From positions 124,001 through 188,000 of the forward strand of contig JAGGHK010000001.1 in the NCBI GenBank assembly GCA_024104275.1: a DNA stretch of 64,000 nt, given 5' to 3'. The DNA is from Bifidobacterium sp. (lineage in GTDB: Bacteria; Actinomycetota; Actinomycetes; Actinomycetales; Bifidobacteriaceae). Of the stretch, positions 9,233-20,328 are shown piece after piece. The position numbers were made by a program, and so were the translations under genes. The notes beneath the pieces were generated by a model. The model had not been told where the DNA came from. It saw only the letters and a program-made list of their open reading frames with translations, and made no database searches. How positions within the stretch are numbered: position 1 is the stretch's first letter; the number at the start of each line of letters is the position of its first letter.

Positions 9233-12200
9233 AACGCAGGGCCATGACCGCAACGCAAGCAAGCGTCATAACAACCAAACCAATCAGTCAGACAAGGATG
9301 AAGTCAACACGTCTACTTCGAAAACAGGGACAGACAAAGCCAAGGATTCTCGCCGACGCGACGGTGCGCCGGTATCAGGAAAGCCGGTTGCGTCCGTTAA
9401 AGGTTTCAACGCAGATGGAGATACGGCATCGGTAACACAACGCGATAAGGGCGCGCAAAAAGCCGATGGCCACGCTGTGCAGGACATGTCTGGCGCGCTC
9501 TCTGGTTTTCTGCCAAGGCTCGATGACGATGGGGCGTTCCGAGATCTGCTCGCCGGCGAGATCGAGCCGCCGGAAGGTGCCGCCGATCAGGCGCTGACCG
9601 TCGGTGCTCCCGAAGGTATTCGGCCGGCACTCGCGGCCGCACGTGCGCAATATTCCTCCGTGGTGATGGTGGTCTCTTCAAGCCGTGAGGCCGAGGAAAC
9701 CGTCAACTCGATACGTTCGTGGTATGGGGGAGACCCAGGAGAAGTCAGTCAACTCGAGGCTTGGGAAACCTTGCCACACGAGCGTCTTTCGCCGCGCGCC
9801 GACACCGTGGCCAGCCGCATGGCCGTCTTCCGCAGACTCTGCCATCCCAAAGACGGCAGCGAAATGTTCGGCCCGATCCGCATTCTGGTGATGCCGGTGC
9901 GCTCGCTCATCCAGCCGGTGGTGGCCGGCTTGGGTGATGTGGAACCGTTGGTGTTCAAGGTCGGCAGCGAAATTCCGTTGGACGAGGTTTCCGCGCGATT
10001 GGTCGAAAACGCGTATACCCGCGTCGATCTGGTCGTCAACCGAGGCGAATTCGCGGTGCGTGGCGGCATCGTCGACGTCTTCCCGCCGACGCTTCCGCAC
10101 CCGGTGCGTATCGAATTCTTCGGCGATGAAATCGATACCATCAAAGAATTCCACGCTTCAGACCAGCGCACGTACGGCGATGGCATCGATACCGTCTGGG
10201 CCACTCCCTGCCGTGAGCTCCAGCTGACCGACAAGGTGCGTGCCCGCGCCAAATCGCTGATCGGCCGGATTCCCAACGCCGATGACATGCTGCAATCCAT
10301 CGCCGATTCCATCCCGGTGGAAGGCATGGAATCCCTGATTCCCGCGCTGATCGACGACATGCAGCCGGTGGCCACCATGCTGCCCCGCAACGCGGTCATC
10401 ATGCTTTCCGACCCCGAAAAGCTGCGCCGTGCCGCCGCTGACCTCGCCAAAACCGCCAACGAATTCCTCGCCGCAAGCTGGCATGTGGCCGCGAGTGGTC
10501 ACGGAGCCGGTGCTCCTATCAGCTTCGATCAGGCGAGTTTCCTTGATTTCGATGAAACCATCCGTTCGCTGGAATTCTCAAACCACGACGTTTGGCGGTT
10601 GACCAGTTTCGGCGTCGACCAGAGCATGGCTGGCCAGGTCCAGCTCGATGCGTCGGTTCCCGAAGAATATCGCGGTGACGAAAAGCGCGCGAAGACGGGC
10701 GTCGAAGGGCTTATTGATGACGGCTTCGAGGTAACGATTACGGCCGCTGCCGACGGCACGTTGTCACGTTTGAAGCGTGCGCTCGGCCAAACAGGTGTGA
10801 CGCACTTCGAAACCGTGCGCTCACAGGCCATGGACGGCTTCATCGATGCCGCCGCCAAATTCGCGTTGCTCACCGAACGCGACCTGACCGGCAAGACCAG
10901 CGCCGTCGCCCAGCAGAAGACCTCGTGTCGTCGCCACAAGGCCATTGACCTGATGGAGCTCAAGGCTGGCGATTACATCGTCCATGAGCAGCACGGCATC
11001 GGCCGGTTTGTCGAGATGCGTCAGCGCACCACCGGTGTCGGTGCGAACCGTGCCACCCGCGAATATCTGGTCATCGAATACGCGCCGTCCAAGCGGGGCG
11101 CCCCGCCGGACAAACTTTTCATCCCCACCGACCAGCTCGACCAGGTCTCGAAATACATCGGCGTCGACAAACCCAAACTCAACAAGCTCGGCGGCTCCGA
11201 CTGGGCCCAGACCAAGGCCAAGGCCCGCAAGCACGTCCACGAGATCGCCGACGACCTGGTCAAGCTCTATTCCGCACGTCAGCAGGCCAAGGGCTTTGCC
11301 TTCAGCCCCGACACCCCGTGGCAGAAGGAGCTGGAAGGCGCTTTCCCCTATCAGGAGACGGCCGACCAGCTCACCACCATCGACGAGGTCAAGGCCGACA
11401 TGGAAAAGCCTGTGCCGATGGACCGCCTCATCTGCGGAGATGTCGGCTTCGGCAAAACCGAAATCGCTGTGCGTGCCGCGTTCAAGGCCGTACAGGACGG
11501 CAAACAGGTCGCCATCCTCGCTCCGACCACGCTTCTGGTGCAACAGCACTATGAGACGTTCACCGAGCGCTACGAAGGCTTCCCCGTCGACGTGGCGGCG
11601 ATGAGCCGTTTCCGGACCAAGAAGGAAATCGACGAGACGCTTAAGGGTCTTGAATCCGGGAAGGTCGATATCGTCATCGGCACCCATAAGCTCTTGAATC
11701 CGAAAATCAAGTTCAAGGACCTGGGCCTGCTCATTATCGACGAGGAACAACGTTTCGGCGTCGAGCACAAGGAGACGCTGAAGGCCCTGCGCACCAATAT
11801 CGATGTGCTTTCCCTTTCGGCGACGCCAATCCCGAGAACGCTGGAAATGGCCGTTACCGGCATCCGCGAGATGTCGACGCTGGCCACGCCTCCCGAAGAC
11901 CGTTTGCCGGTGCTCACTTATGTCGGCGCCTACGAGGATGCGCAGGTCACCGCCGCGATTCGCCGTGAGCTTTTGCGCGGCGGCCAGGTCTTCTACGTCC
12001 ACAACCGTGTCAATGACATCGACAAAGTGGCCGCGAAAATCCACGAGCTGGTGCCCGAGGCGAAAATCGGCATCGCCCATGGCAAGATGGGGGAGAAGCA
12101 GCTCGACAACATCATCCAGGACTTCTGGCACCGCGATATCGATGTGCTTGTCTGTACTACAATCATCGAAACCGGCCTCGATATCAGCAACGCCAACACC

Positions 12201-13010
12201 CTGATCGTCGACCACGCCGACCGCTTCGGTTTGAGTCAGCTTCACCAGCTGCGTGGCCGCGTGGGCCGTGGTCGCGAACGCGCCTACGCCTACTTCCTCT
12301 ACGACCCGAGCAAGCCCATGACCCAGCAGTCGCACGACCGCCTGGCCACCATCGCCCAGAACACGGCGCTTGGCTCCGGCTTCGACGTGGCGATGAAGGA
12401 TCTCGAGCTGCGAGGCACCGGCAATTTGCTAGGCGGCGAGCAAAGTGGCCACATCGAGGGCGTCGGTTTCGACCTCTACGTGCGCATGGTCTCTGATGCC
12501 GTTGAAAAGTACAAGGAGCCCGAGCGCAAGGAGTCGGTCGCCGTCACCATCGATTTGCCTATCGAGGCTTCGATTCCGGTCGATTACATCGATTCGGACA
12601 AGCTGCGTCTCGAAGCCTACCGCAAGCTGGCCAGTGCACGCACTGAAGACGACCTCACTGAACTGCGCGAGGAACTTACCGATCGTTACGGTCCGCTGCC
12701 CGGGGAATTCGATACGCTTTTCGACGTCGCTCGTCTTCGCAGCAAGGCCCGTGCGTTGGGTATCTCCGAGATCGTCACGCAGGGCAACCGCGTGCGCATC
12801 GCCAAGATCGACCCGCCGGAATCCCTGCAAATGCGGCTTTCGCGTATCTACAAGGGCACGCAATACCGCCCTGTAACGCATACGCTCCTCATTCCTGCCC
12901 CATTCGCAGGATCAATGGGCGGCAAGCCGATGACCAGCCCCGAAGTGATGGGCTGGACCGATCAACTGCTCGAAGACCTTGCATGGACGGGCAAACCGAG
13001 GCAGAACTGA
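9222..13010 (+). CDS. mfd: Transcription-repair coupling factor
   Basis: Removes RNA polymerase stalled at DNA damage and recruits UvrA. 1262 residues, longer than usual because of an Asn/Lys/Thr-rich N-terminal extension of about 85 residues. Order: UvrB-homology region (about 100-400), RNA-polymerase-interacting domain near DYIVHEQHGIGRF (about 585), helicase with Walker A GDVGFGKTE (about 738-746), DEEQ box (about 839) and SATPIPRTL, then translocation and UvrA-binding C-terminal domains. The ATG lies inside pth, with AGGAG seven bases upstream. An internal ATG at 9486 could give a protein without the extension, but the ribosome site supports 9222. Confidence 0.95.
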   Translation: MAAETQGHDRNASKRHNNQTNQSDKDEVNTSTSKTGTDKAKDSRRRDGAPVSGKPVASVKGFNADGDTASVTQRDKGAQKADGHAVQDMSGALSGFLPRLDDDGAFRDLLAGEIEPPEGAADQALTVGAPEGIRPALAAARAQYSSVVMVVSSSREAEETVNSIRSWYGGDPGEVSQLEAWETLPHERLSPRADTVASRMAVFRRLCHPKDGSEMFGPIRILVMPVRSLIQPVVAGLGDVEPLVFKVGSEIPLDEVSARLVENAYTRVDLVVNRGEFAVRGGIVDVFPPTLPHPVRIEFFGDEIDTIKEFHASDQRTYGDGIDTVWATPCRELQLTDKVRARAKSLIGRIPNADDMLQSIADSIPVEGMESLIPALIDDMQPVATMLPRNAVIMLSDPEKLRRAAADLAKTANEFLAASWHVAASGHGAGAPISFDQASFLDFDETIRSLEFSNHDVWRLTSFGVDQSMAGQVQLDASVPEEYRGDEKRAKTGVEGLIDDGFEVTITAAADGTLSRLKRALGQTGVTHFETVRSQAMDGFIDAAAKFALLTERDLTGKTSAVAQQKTSCRRHKAIDLMELKAGDYIVHEQHGIGRFVEMRQRTTGVGANRATREYLVIEYAPSKRGAPPDKLFIPTDQLDQVSKYIGVDKPKLNKLGGSDWAQTKAKARKHVHEIADDLVKLYSARQQAKGFAFSPDTPWQKELEGAFPYQETADQLTTIDEVKADMEKPVPMDRLICGDVGFGKTEIAVRAAFKAVQDGKQVAILAPTTLLVQQHYETFTERYEGFPVDVAAMSRFRTKKEIDETLKGLESGKVDIVIGTHKLLNPKIKFKDLGLLIIDEEQRFGVEHKETLKALRTNIDVLSLSATPIPRTLEMAVTGIREMSTLATPPEDRLPVLTYVGAYEDAQVTAAIRRELLRGGQVFYVHNRVNDIDKVAAKIHELVPEAKIGIAHGKMGEKQLDNIIQDFWHRDIDVLVCTTIIETGLDISNANTLIVDHADRFGLSQLHQLRGRVGRGRERAYAYFLYDPSKPMTQQSHDRLATIAQNTALGSGFDVAMKDLELRGTGNLLGGEQSGHIEGVGFDLYVRMVSDAVEKYKEPERKESVAVTIDLPIEASIPVDYIDSDKLRLEAYRKLASARTEDDLTELREELTDRYGPLPGEFDTLFDVARLRSKARALGISEIVTQGNRVRIAKIDPPESLQMRLSRIYKGTQYRPVTHTLLIPAPFAGSMGGKPMTSPEVMGWTDQLLEDLAWTGKPRQN

Positions 13011-13042
13011 GCAGGCAACGAAGTCGGTAATGGAAATAAATA

Positions 13043-13056
13043 TGTTAACGCTCACA
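13043..13056. promoter_or_regulatory. LacI-family-type operator upstream of enolase
   Basis: TGTTAACGCTCACA differs by one base from the operator-like palindrome in front of pyk (50699-50712). The central CG and TGT/ACA ends are typical of LacI-family sites. It lies 86 bases before the eno start. Confidence 0.6.
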
Positions 13057-13132
13057 ATTATTGTCCAATTTTGCCCCCCTTACGTCCATCAAAGACATTA
13101 ATCTGGAATTGTTAGTGAAAGTCCATCTTTAA

Positions 13133-14437
<1,305 letters not shown>

Positions 14438-14481
14438 CTTCGTTTAAAGCCATTCGCAGCGTTGTTGCGCTGTGAGCTTTG

Positions 14482-14525
14482 CCCGTCACGTTCACTCTGC
14501 TGAGTCGAATGTGACGGGTATTTTA
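14482..14525 (+). terminator. Intrinsic terminator after eno
   Basis: 12-base arms (14482-14493 and 14507-14518, one G-T pair) followed by TATTTTAT. It ends just before the next gene's ATG at 14532, so that gene needs its own very short leader or read-through. Confidence 0.75.
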
Positions 14526-14531
14526 TGTCTT

Positions 14532-15191
14532 ATGGGCACTACGAAGAACAAAGGCAAAGCGGAGAGCGGCAAGAAGCAGAGCAAACGTCGCGGCTCCGGC
14601 CCTATGGCGTTCTTCATCGCCTTGTTCATCGTGGCATTGGGTGCCATCCAACTGGTCGCCACCTTCCACAGTTACGCGTTGAACCTAGCCGAGCTCAACG
14701 GGCTGAAGCGGCAGGAAGCCGCATTGGTGGCGCAAAAGCAGAATCTCGAAAACGATATTTCGCGTTGGAACGACAACGCCTACGTCACCGCGCAGGCACG
14801 AGAACGCTTGGGGTTCGTTTTTCCTGGCGAGCAGGCCATCCATGTCGAACATCCCGAAGCGGTCACCGGCGTCAAACCGAAATCCGACGACACTGATCGC
14901 AACGAGGTCAGCTCGGAGAAACCGGCTCTGCCTTGGTACCGCGAACTTGCCTACGGTTTCAAGAAGGCCGACGAACCCCTGAAAAAGAGCAAGACCGGTG
15001 AGGTCACGACGCCCAAGGCCGTGGGCGGGCAAGCCGATACCGACCCCGATGCCAACGGCACGCAAAATGCAGACGGCAACACCGATCAGTCTGGCAACGA
15101 CAACGGTAAAAAGAATGCCGCAAATCCGCAGAACAAGGCCGGTCAGAAGGCGGGTGCCGGTTCGCAAAGTGGCGGCAGCGGCAAGAAATGA
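14532..15191 (+). CDS. FtsB/DivIC-like septum formation protein
   Basis: Bitopic membrane protein of the divisome. 219 residues from ATG 14532 (the frame is open further up, but that part lies inside the eno terminator). After a Lys-rich cytoplasmic tail comes one membrane segment (about residues 28-50), then a heptad-like coiled coil (LNGLKRQEAALVAQKQNLEN) and the family's R-E-R-L-G-F-V-F-P-G-E motif. The C-terminal 90 residues are low-complexity (N, G, D, K). The order eno-FtsB/DivIC-DUF501-ppx is the standard actinobacterial one. There is no clear ribosome site, so it may be leaderless or poorly initiated. Confidence 0.85.
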   Translation: MGTTKNKGKAESGKKQSKRRGSGPMAFFIALFIVALGAIQLVATFHSYALNLAELNGLKRQEAALVAQKQNLENDISRWNDNAYVTAQARERLGFVFPGEQAIHVEHPEAVTGVKPKSDDTDRNEVSSEKPALPWYRELAYGFKKADEPLKKSKTGEVTTPKAVGGQADTDPDANGTQNADGNTDQSGNDNGKKNAANPQNKAGQKAGAGSQSGGSGKK

Positions 15192-15325
15192 ACGCTTTCG
15201 GTATAGTCTATGCTGGCGTCACGTTCGATAAGGGTCTGAACGCAAGTTATATAGGCATGTGACAGATATATCGAATACTGATAATTTACGCAAACAAGAC
15301 AGAACGATACCGAACAAGGAACAGT

Positions 15326-16003
15326 GTGCAAAAAGAACAATCCCAATCCTTGAAATCCCCGAATCCGGGTGTTAAGGACATCGAACAGCAATCCGCGGCA
15401 GGCGATGGAAGTGTGTCGGCTTTGATTCGGATTGACGAAGCCGCCCTCAATGCGCAGGCCAGGAATCTGGTGGACCGTGTAATAGCGGACAGGGCCAGTG
15501 ATGATGATGTCGCTTTGGTCAAAAAGCAACTTGGGCGTTTCCCGCGCGGTATGGTCGCCGTGGGGGCTCGTTGCGTGTGCGGTAGGCCGCTGGCCGTGGT
15601 GACGCGGCCCGTATTGCCTGACGGCACTCCGTTCCCCACAACCTGCTATCTGACGAGCCCTGAGGCAACCAAAGCCGTTTCGCGAGTCGAAGCGGACGGT
15701 TCGATGCAGCACTATACCGACTTGGTTCAGCACGACGAGACGATTCACGCGCAATACGAGCGTGCGCACCGGCTTTATCTCGCCTTCCGTCATGAATTGG
15801 CGACTCGCCTCGGCGACAGCGAGGAACATATCGCGGGCACGAGCGCCGGCGGGATGCCCGTGCGCGTCAAATGCCTGCACGCGCTCGTGGCGCAGACACT
15901 GGTGATGGGCAAGGGTGCAAACCCCATAGGCGACATCGTGCTGGAACGTATCGCCGATGAGTTCGACCCGAACGTCTGCCGTTGCACCACGGAACTGGAT
16001 TAA
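15326..16003 (+). CDS. DUF501 domain protein
   Basis: 225 residues. The core, about residues 55-215, fits DUF501, with the conserved R-C-V-C-G-R-P and T-R-P-V-L-P-D-G-T-P-F-P-T-T motifs (about 78-110). Three or four cysteines around C-V-C and C-R-C could bind metal, but this is unproven. GTG start with AAGGA nine bases upstream. The family has no known biochemical role; its steady position between the FtsB-like and Ppx/GppA genes suggests a link to division or envelope physiology (inference). Confidence 0.85.
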   Translation: MQKEQSQSLKSPNPGVKDIEQQSAAGDGSVSALIRIDEAALNAQARNLVDRVIADRASDDDVALVKKQLGRFPRGMVAVGARCVCGRPLAVVTRPVLPDGTPFPTTCYLTSPEATKAVSRVEADGSMQHYTDLVQHDETIHAQYERAHRLYLAFRHELATRLGDSEEHIAGTSAGGMPVRVKCLHALVAQTLVMGKGANPIGDIVLERIADEFDPNVCRCTTELD

Positions 16004-16095
16004 GAAGCGAACACACGTTGTCGTCATGCGTGTCGCGGCACGGATATGGCGTTCGGTCGGGTCATGAGTGTCCGCAATGTTGCGTCTGACGGATA

Positions 16096-17157
16096 ATGTC
16101 TAAGACAACAAAACGTGATGAGACGAAAATGGATGGTACTGAAATGAGAGACGAAACCAAGGATTTTGTGACCGTTGCCGGAATCGATTGCGGCACCAAT
16201 TCCATACGTCTCAAGGTCTCCAAGGTGTTTGCCGACGGCAGCGTCGAAGATGTAGTACCCCGCGTGTTGCAGGTCATCCGGCTCGGCCAGGATGTCGACA
16301 AGACGCATCGTTTCGCCGACGATGCGCTCGAACGCGCGTATGCCGCCGCCAGGGATTTTGCAGCAGTCTTGAAGAAGCATCCGGCCGACGGATTGCGTTT
16401 CGTGGCTACTTCGGCGACGAGGGACGCCGAAAACCGCAAGGAATTCGAAGACGGCATCTTCTCGATCTTGGGTGTGCGGCCGGAGGTCATTCCAGGAACG
16501 GAAGAGGCCGCGCTGAGTTTCCTGGGAGCCACCGGCAGTGTGCCGCGCAAGGGGCTTGAGGCACCGTATCTGGTGGTCGACCTTGGCGGAGGCTCCACAG
16601 AAATGGTGATGGGCGGCGACGGCAAGTCCGCGCCTGCCACAAGCGTGCAATCCGCGTTTTCGATGAACATCGGATCCGTCCGTATGACGGAACGTCATTT
16701 GCGCACCGACCCGCCGACGCAAACCGAAATCGCCGAGGCAAGCGAAGACGTCGACCGACACATCGACGAGGCGTTCGAACAGGTGCCAGCCGGCAAGACC
16801 CGCACCATCATCGGCGTCTCGGGAACGGTGACCACGATGACCGCCCTGGTGCTGGGCTTGAAGGCATACGACCACCGCGCCGTTGACGGTGTGAGAGTGT
16901 CGTATAAGGATATTTTCGAGGTGGACGACCGCTTCCTCAACATGACCCGTGCCGAACGCGCCACCTACAAAACCATCCATCCCGGCCGCATCGACGTGGT
17001 CGGCGGGGGAGCATTGATTTGGAACCGCGTCCTTGCGAAGGTCTCCGAGGCCGCGCAATGCGACCATGGCACGCCGATCGATTCCTTCATTTCCAGCGAT
17101 CACGGCCTTCTCGACGGCATCGTGCTTGATTACGGCATGAGAATGCTGAACAGCTGA
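16096..17157 (+). CDS. ppx: Exopolyphosphatase / pppGpp phosphohydrolase (Ppx/GppA)
   Basis: Hydrolyses inorganic polyphosphate and/or pppGpp. 353 residues, the short two-domain actinobacterial form. The ASKHA-fold signatures are visible: phosphate-1 motif GIDCGTNSIRLKV near residues 31-43, SATRDAENR (about 112), phosphate-2 motif VDLGGGSTEMVMG (about 160) and GVSGTVTTMTAL (about 240). The first 16 residues may not be translated: the ATG at 16144 (MRDETKDF) is a good alternative start. The substrate cannot be told from sequence. Related actinobacterial proteins occur as two paralogues; only one is in this window. Confidence 0.9.
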   Translation: MSKTTKRDETKMDGTEMRDETKDFVTVAGIDCGTNSIRLKVSKVFADGSVEDVVPRVLQVIRLGQDVDKTHRFADDALERAYAAARDFAAVLKKHPADGLRFVATSATRDAENRKEFEDGIFSILGVRPEVIPGTEEAALSFLGATGSVPRKGLEAPYLVVDLGGGSTEMVMGGDGKSAPATSVQSAFSMNIGSVRMTERHLRTDPPTQTEIAEASEDVDRHIDEAFEQVPAGKTRTIIGVSGTVTTMTALVLGLKAYDHRAVDGVRVSYKDIFEVDDRFLNMTRAERATYKTIHPGRIDVVGGGALIWNRVLAKVSEAAQCDHGTPIDSFISSDHGLLDGIVLDYGMRMLNS

Positions 17158-17326
17158 TTTTCTTCTGATTTCGTCTGTTGCATGGCTCGCTGTGTTTCGC
17201 GGGTTTGTTGCACTTCGTCTCAGTACGCCACATCTCGGTGGTTTCATGCCTTTCGTTGGCGTTTCGGCCTTGTTCCGCGGTAGAGGCGATGTGGCATAAT
17301 TTCATTCTGTCGGCATTTGCCGATGT

Positions 17327-17407
17327 GCTCCCGTGGCGGAATTGGTAGACGCAGCTGACTTAAAATCAGCCGCCTTTGGCTTGTGGGTTCGAGTCCCACC
17401 GGGAGTA
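17327..17407 (+). tRNA. tRNA-Leu (anticodon UAA)
   Basis: Cloverleaf of 81 bases. The acceptor GCTCCCG pairs with CGGGAGT (first pair G-T). Anticodon stem GCTGA/TCAGC encloses loop CTTAAAA, anticodon TAA at 17361-17363. The variable region is extended (CGCCTTTGGCTT), as expected for leucine, and the T-arm is GTGGG/CCCAC. No CCA is encoded; discriminator A. A CATAAT box at 17295-17300 is a plausible -10 element. Confidence 0.95.
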
Positions 17408-17496
17408 CTTTTAGACTCGACCTCAAAACGCGACATTTTCCACATTTCTGCTCAGAAGAAATATGCTCAACACGCAATGCCGTTAAAATATCATCT

Positions 17497-18960
17497 ATGT
17501 TCTCTATTCTCGACATGTTCAAAATCGGCGTGGGCCCCAGTTCCTCGCATACCGTCGGCCCGATGATCGCCGCATCGAATTTTGTGGAATCCCTGGAAAA
17601 GCGCGATTTGCTAGGGCGCGTCAGCCGCGTGAAAAGCATCCTTTACGGTTCATTATCCATGACCGGCCTTGGCCACGGCACCGACCGCGCCACGATGGCG
17701 GGGCTCGAAGGCAACGTGCCGGCCACGGTCGATACCGACCATCTGCTCGAAATCAGGACGGAATGTGAAAGCACCGGGAAACTCAAGCTTGGCGGCAGGC
17801 ACACTATCCCCTTTGATTACAGCAAGGATGTCATCTTCGAAAAATGGAAGATGCTGGCAGCACACCCGAACGGCATGCGTTTCGAGGCTTTTGATGATAA
17901 GGGCCAAAAAATAGACGAGCAGGTCTGGTATTCAATAGGCGGTGGTTTCGTGCGTCAGGGCCATGCCGACGATTTGTTGATCGGCATCCACGAGAAGGCG
18001 CCGAAAGGCACGACGTTCGCCGAAGAGGCGAGTGCGGACAGCAGCAATGATTTTCCGCCTGAGGCACCCTATCCGTTCGCCAGTGGCAATGAACTGCTCG
18101 AGATCTGCAAACGTGAGGGCAAAAGCATCTCCGAAATCGTCTGGGCCAACGAGACCGCTTCCCGTTCCCCCCAGGAAGTCAAGGAAGCATTGCTCAACGT
18201 CTGGCGTCACATGGACGATTGCGTCAAAAACGGCTGCATGTCGACCCAGCGGACCTTGCCCGGAGGCCTTGACGTGCCTCGGCGTGCGCCGAAGATCTAC
18301 CATGAGCTTTCCGGCAATGCCGACATTCTTTCGCATAACGTGCGACGCCCATCTGCCTTGCTTGAAGCCTCGGAATGCAGCTGGGTCGATCTTTTCGCGC
18401 TCGCGGTCAATGAGGAGAACGCCGGAGGAGGCCGCATCGTCACAGCGCCGACCAACGGTTCGGCCGGAGTCATCCCGGCGGTGCTCGAATACTATTGGCA
18501 TTTCGCGGGTTCTGCGGACGAGGAAGGCATCATTCGTTTCCTTCTGGCCGCAGGCGCCGTCGGTTATCTTTTCAAACGCAACGCCTCCATATCCGGAGCC
18601 GAGGTAGGCTGCCAGGGCGAGGTCGGCTCGGCGGCGTCGATGGCGGCTGCGGGGCTGTGTGAGGTTATGGGCGGCACTGTGCAGGAGGTGGAAAACGCTG
18701 CGGAAGTCGCCATGGAACACCATCTTGGCCTGACTTGTGACCCGGTGGCGGGTCTCGTCCAGATTCCCTGCATCGAGCGCAACGCCATGGCCGCCAACAC
18801 CGCCATCAACGCGGTGCGCATGGCCCTGCTCGGCAACGGCCAGCACATGGTCAGCCTCGATCAGGTCATCAAGACGATGAAGGATACCGGCGCCGACATG
18901 ATGTCGAAATACAAGGAGACATCGGAAGGTGGGCTTGCCGTCAATATGGTCGAGTGCTGA
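17497..18960 (+). CDS. sdaA: L-serine ammonia-lyase, single-chain iron-sulfur type
   Basis: Deaminates L-serine to pyruvate. 487 residues from ATG 17497; the frame is open back into the tRNA gene, but the family begins at this [19 protein letters not shown]. The motif [10 protein letters not shown] lies at residues 13-22. Three cysteines, Cys372, Cys414 and Cys425, have the 42- and 11-residue spacing of the [4Fe-4S] ligands known in Legionella SdaA, so the catalytic cluster appears intact. The alpha and beta regions are fused, as in other single-chain enzymes. It starts 90 bases after tRNA-Leu; no strong terminator separates them. Confidence 0.95.
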   Translation: MFSILDMFKIGVGPSSSHTVGPMIAASNFVESLEKRDLLGRVSRVKSILYGSLSMTGLGHGTDRATMAGLEGNVPATVDTDHLLEIRTECESTGKLKLGGRHTIPFDYSKDVIFEKWKMLAAHPNGMRFEAFDDKGQKIDEQVWYSIGGGFVRQGHADDLLIGIHEKAPKGTTFAEEASADSSNDFPPEAPYPFASGNELLEICKREGKSISEIVWANETASRSPQEVKEALLNVWRHMDDCVKNGCMSTQRTLPGGLDVPRRAPKIYHELSGNADILSHNVRRPSALLEASECSWVDLFALAVNEENAGGGRIVTAPTNGSAGVIPAVLEYYWHFAGSADEEGIIRFLLAAGAVGYLFKRNASISGAEVGCQGEVGSAASMAAAGLCEVMGGTVQEVENAAEVAMEHHLGLTCDPVAGLVQIPCIERNAMAANTAINAVRMALLGNGQHMVSLDQVIKTMKDTGADMMSKYKETSEGGLAVNMVEC

Positions 18961-19131
18961 GCATCGAGATTATCATTTTATATCAATAATAATCGTCTGA
19001 AGTTGCTGGTTTTCCTCCATTCTCTTTAGCCCTTTCCTCCGTAGATTCTGTGCACTTTAAGCGCAAAAAGTGCAGCGGGGGTGCGGCAGTGCTAACCTAA
19101 TGACATTGTAAAACAACAAGGAGGCCTACGT

Positions 19132-19539
19132 ATGGCTACGAACATGCCCGAGGTAAACGCCGAGTTCGGAGCGAAACCCGTCATCGAATTTCCCGATACT
19201 CCCGCGCCGGCCGGTCTCAAGGCCGTGGAACTGGTCGAAGGCAACGGTCCGATGGTCCGCTCCGGCGACAATGTCACCGTGAACTATCACGGCGTTGTCT
19301 GGGGCAAGGACGAACCGTTTGACTCGAGTTTCGATCGCCATCAGCCGGCGAGTTTCGGTATCGGTGTCGGACAGGTCATCAAAGGCTGGGATCGTACGGT
19401 TCCCGGACACAACGTCGGCTCCCGTTTGGTGGTTTCCATACCGCCGGAATACGGATACGGCAGGCAGGGCATGCCGCAGGCTGGGATAGGCGGCGATGAC
19501 ACGCTGGTGTTTGTCATCGACATCATTTCCACGCGCTGA
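19132..19539 (+). CDS. FKBP-type peptidyl-prolyl isomerase
   Basis: Cytoplasmic proline isomerase of 135 residues: a short N-terminal tail, then one FKBP domain (VRSGDNVTVNYHGVVWGKDEPFDSS onwards) with G-Q-V-I-K-G-W-D and the P-P-E-Y-G-Y-G loop. No signal peptide. Strong ribosome site AAGGAGG seven bases before the ATG. It is followed 117 bases later by greA on the same strand. Mycobacterial and bifidobacterial homologues are similar single-domain proteins. Confidence 0.93.
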   Translation: MATNMPEVNAEFGAKPVIEFPDTPAPAGLKAVELVEGNGPMVRSGDNVTVNYHGVVWGKDEPFDSSFDRHQPASFGIGVGQVIKGWDRTVPGHNVGSRLVVSIPPEYGYGRQGMPQAGIGGDDTLVFVIDIISTR

Positions 19540-19577
19540 AGCCAGGGAAATCCAATACGATTGGCCGGCCAGCGCGC

Positions 19578-19598
19578 CGGTCAAATTTATTTTGACCG
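19578..19598 (+). terminator. Weak hairpin between the FKBP gene and greA
   Basis: 8-bp stem CGGTCAAA/TTTGACCG with a five-base AT loop. It may attenuate transcription into greA rather than stop it. Confidence 0.35.
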
Positions 19599-19656
19599 CC
19601 CGGTATCCGTCGGGTACGCAACGTAAAAACAAACCATAAAAAGGCAAGGAAGAATC

Positions 19657-20139
19657 ATGGCAGAGGAAGAAAAGACCATTCTGCTCACGCAGGAGGCTTA
19701 CGACAAGCTTCAGAAGGAGCTTGCCTACCGTCAGGGCGATTATCGCGACGAGATTACCCAGCGCATCGCCACGGCCCGCGCCGAAGGCGACCTTTCCGAG
19801 AACGGCGGCTATCAGGCCGCACGTGAGGAGCAGGGCAAGAACGAGGGGCGCATCAACGAGCTCATCGTCAAACTGCGCAACACCAAGATCCTGAAGGCCC
19901 CGCCGGCAGGCAAGGTCGGCAACGGTTCGCTGGTCACGCTCGAGCTTGCGGGCAAGGAAATGAAGTATGTGCTCGGTTCGCGTGACATCGCCGTAGCCAC
20001 CGACTACGACGTCATCAGCCCGGAGTCTCCGATCGGCGCAGCCATCATGGGTGCCAAGAAAGGCGACGAGGTCTCCTACAAGGCTCCGAACGGCCGTGAG
20101 ATCAAGGTGAAGATCAAGGACTCCAAGCCGATGAAGTAA
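19657..20139 (+). CDS. greA: Transcription elongation factor GreA
   Basis: Rescues backtracked RNA polymerase by stimulating transcript cleavage. 160 residues, normal length. The N-terminal coiled coil carries the conserved acidic tip (ARAEGDLSENGGYQAAREEQ, about residues 36-55), and the C-terminal FKBP-like domain contains S-P-I-G-A-A-I-M-G-A-K-K-G-D. AAGGAAG ribosome site. A hairpin follows at 20183-20222 before the convergent TrhA-like gene. Confidence 0.96.
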   Translation: MAEEEKTILLTQEAYDKLQKELAYRQGDYRDEITQRIATARAEGDLSENGGYQAAREEQGKNEGRINELIVKLRNTKILKAPPAGKVGNGSLVTLELAGKEMKYVLGSRDIAVATDYDVISPESPIGAAIMGAKKGDEVSYKAPNGREIKVKIKDSKPMK

Positions 20140-20182
20140 GGCCGGCTTTCATCCATCTGCTTACCGGTGTATGACAATATGA

Positions 20183-20222
20183 AAAGGGTCTGAATCCATG
20201 CGATTGTGGGTTCAGACCCTTT
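20183..20222. terminator. Hairpin between greA and the TrhA-like gene
   Basis: 12-bp perfect stem AAAGGGTCTGAA/TTCAGACCCTTT with a 16-base loop between convergent genes. Confidence 0.7.
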
Positions 20223-20328
20223 CGTCTGCTTATGAGGGTATGGAAAACATGTGGAAAATGGTCTCGAAACGTTGTCAACAGTTCTATGGGGTATACGGGA
20301 AAATTTTCTAGGATGAGAGTTTTCGGGG

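Noticed and set aside
10821..12335. 504-codon frame opposite mfd
   Set aside because: Antisense shadow of the helicase region, as judged by composition and absence of motifs.
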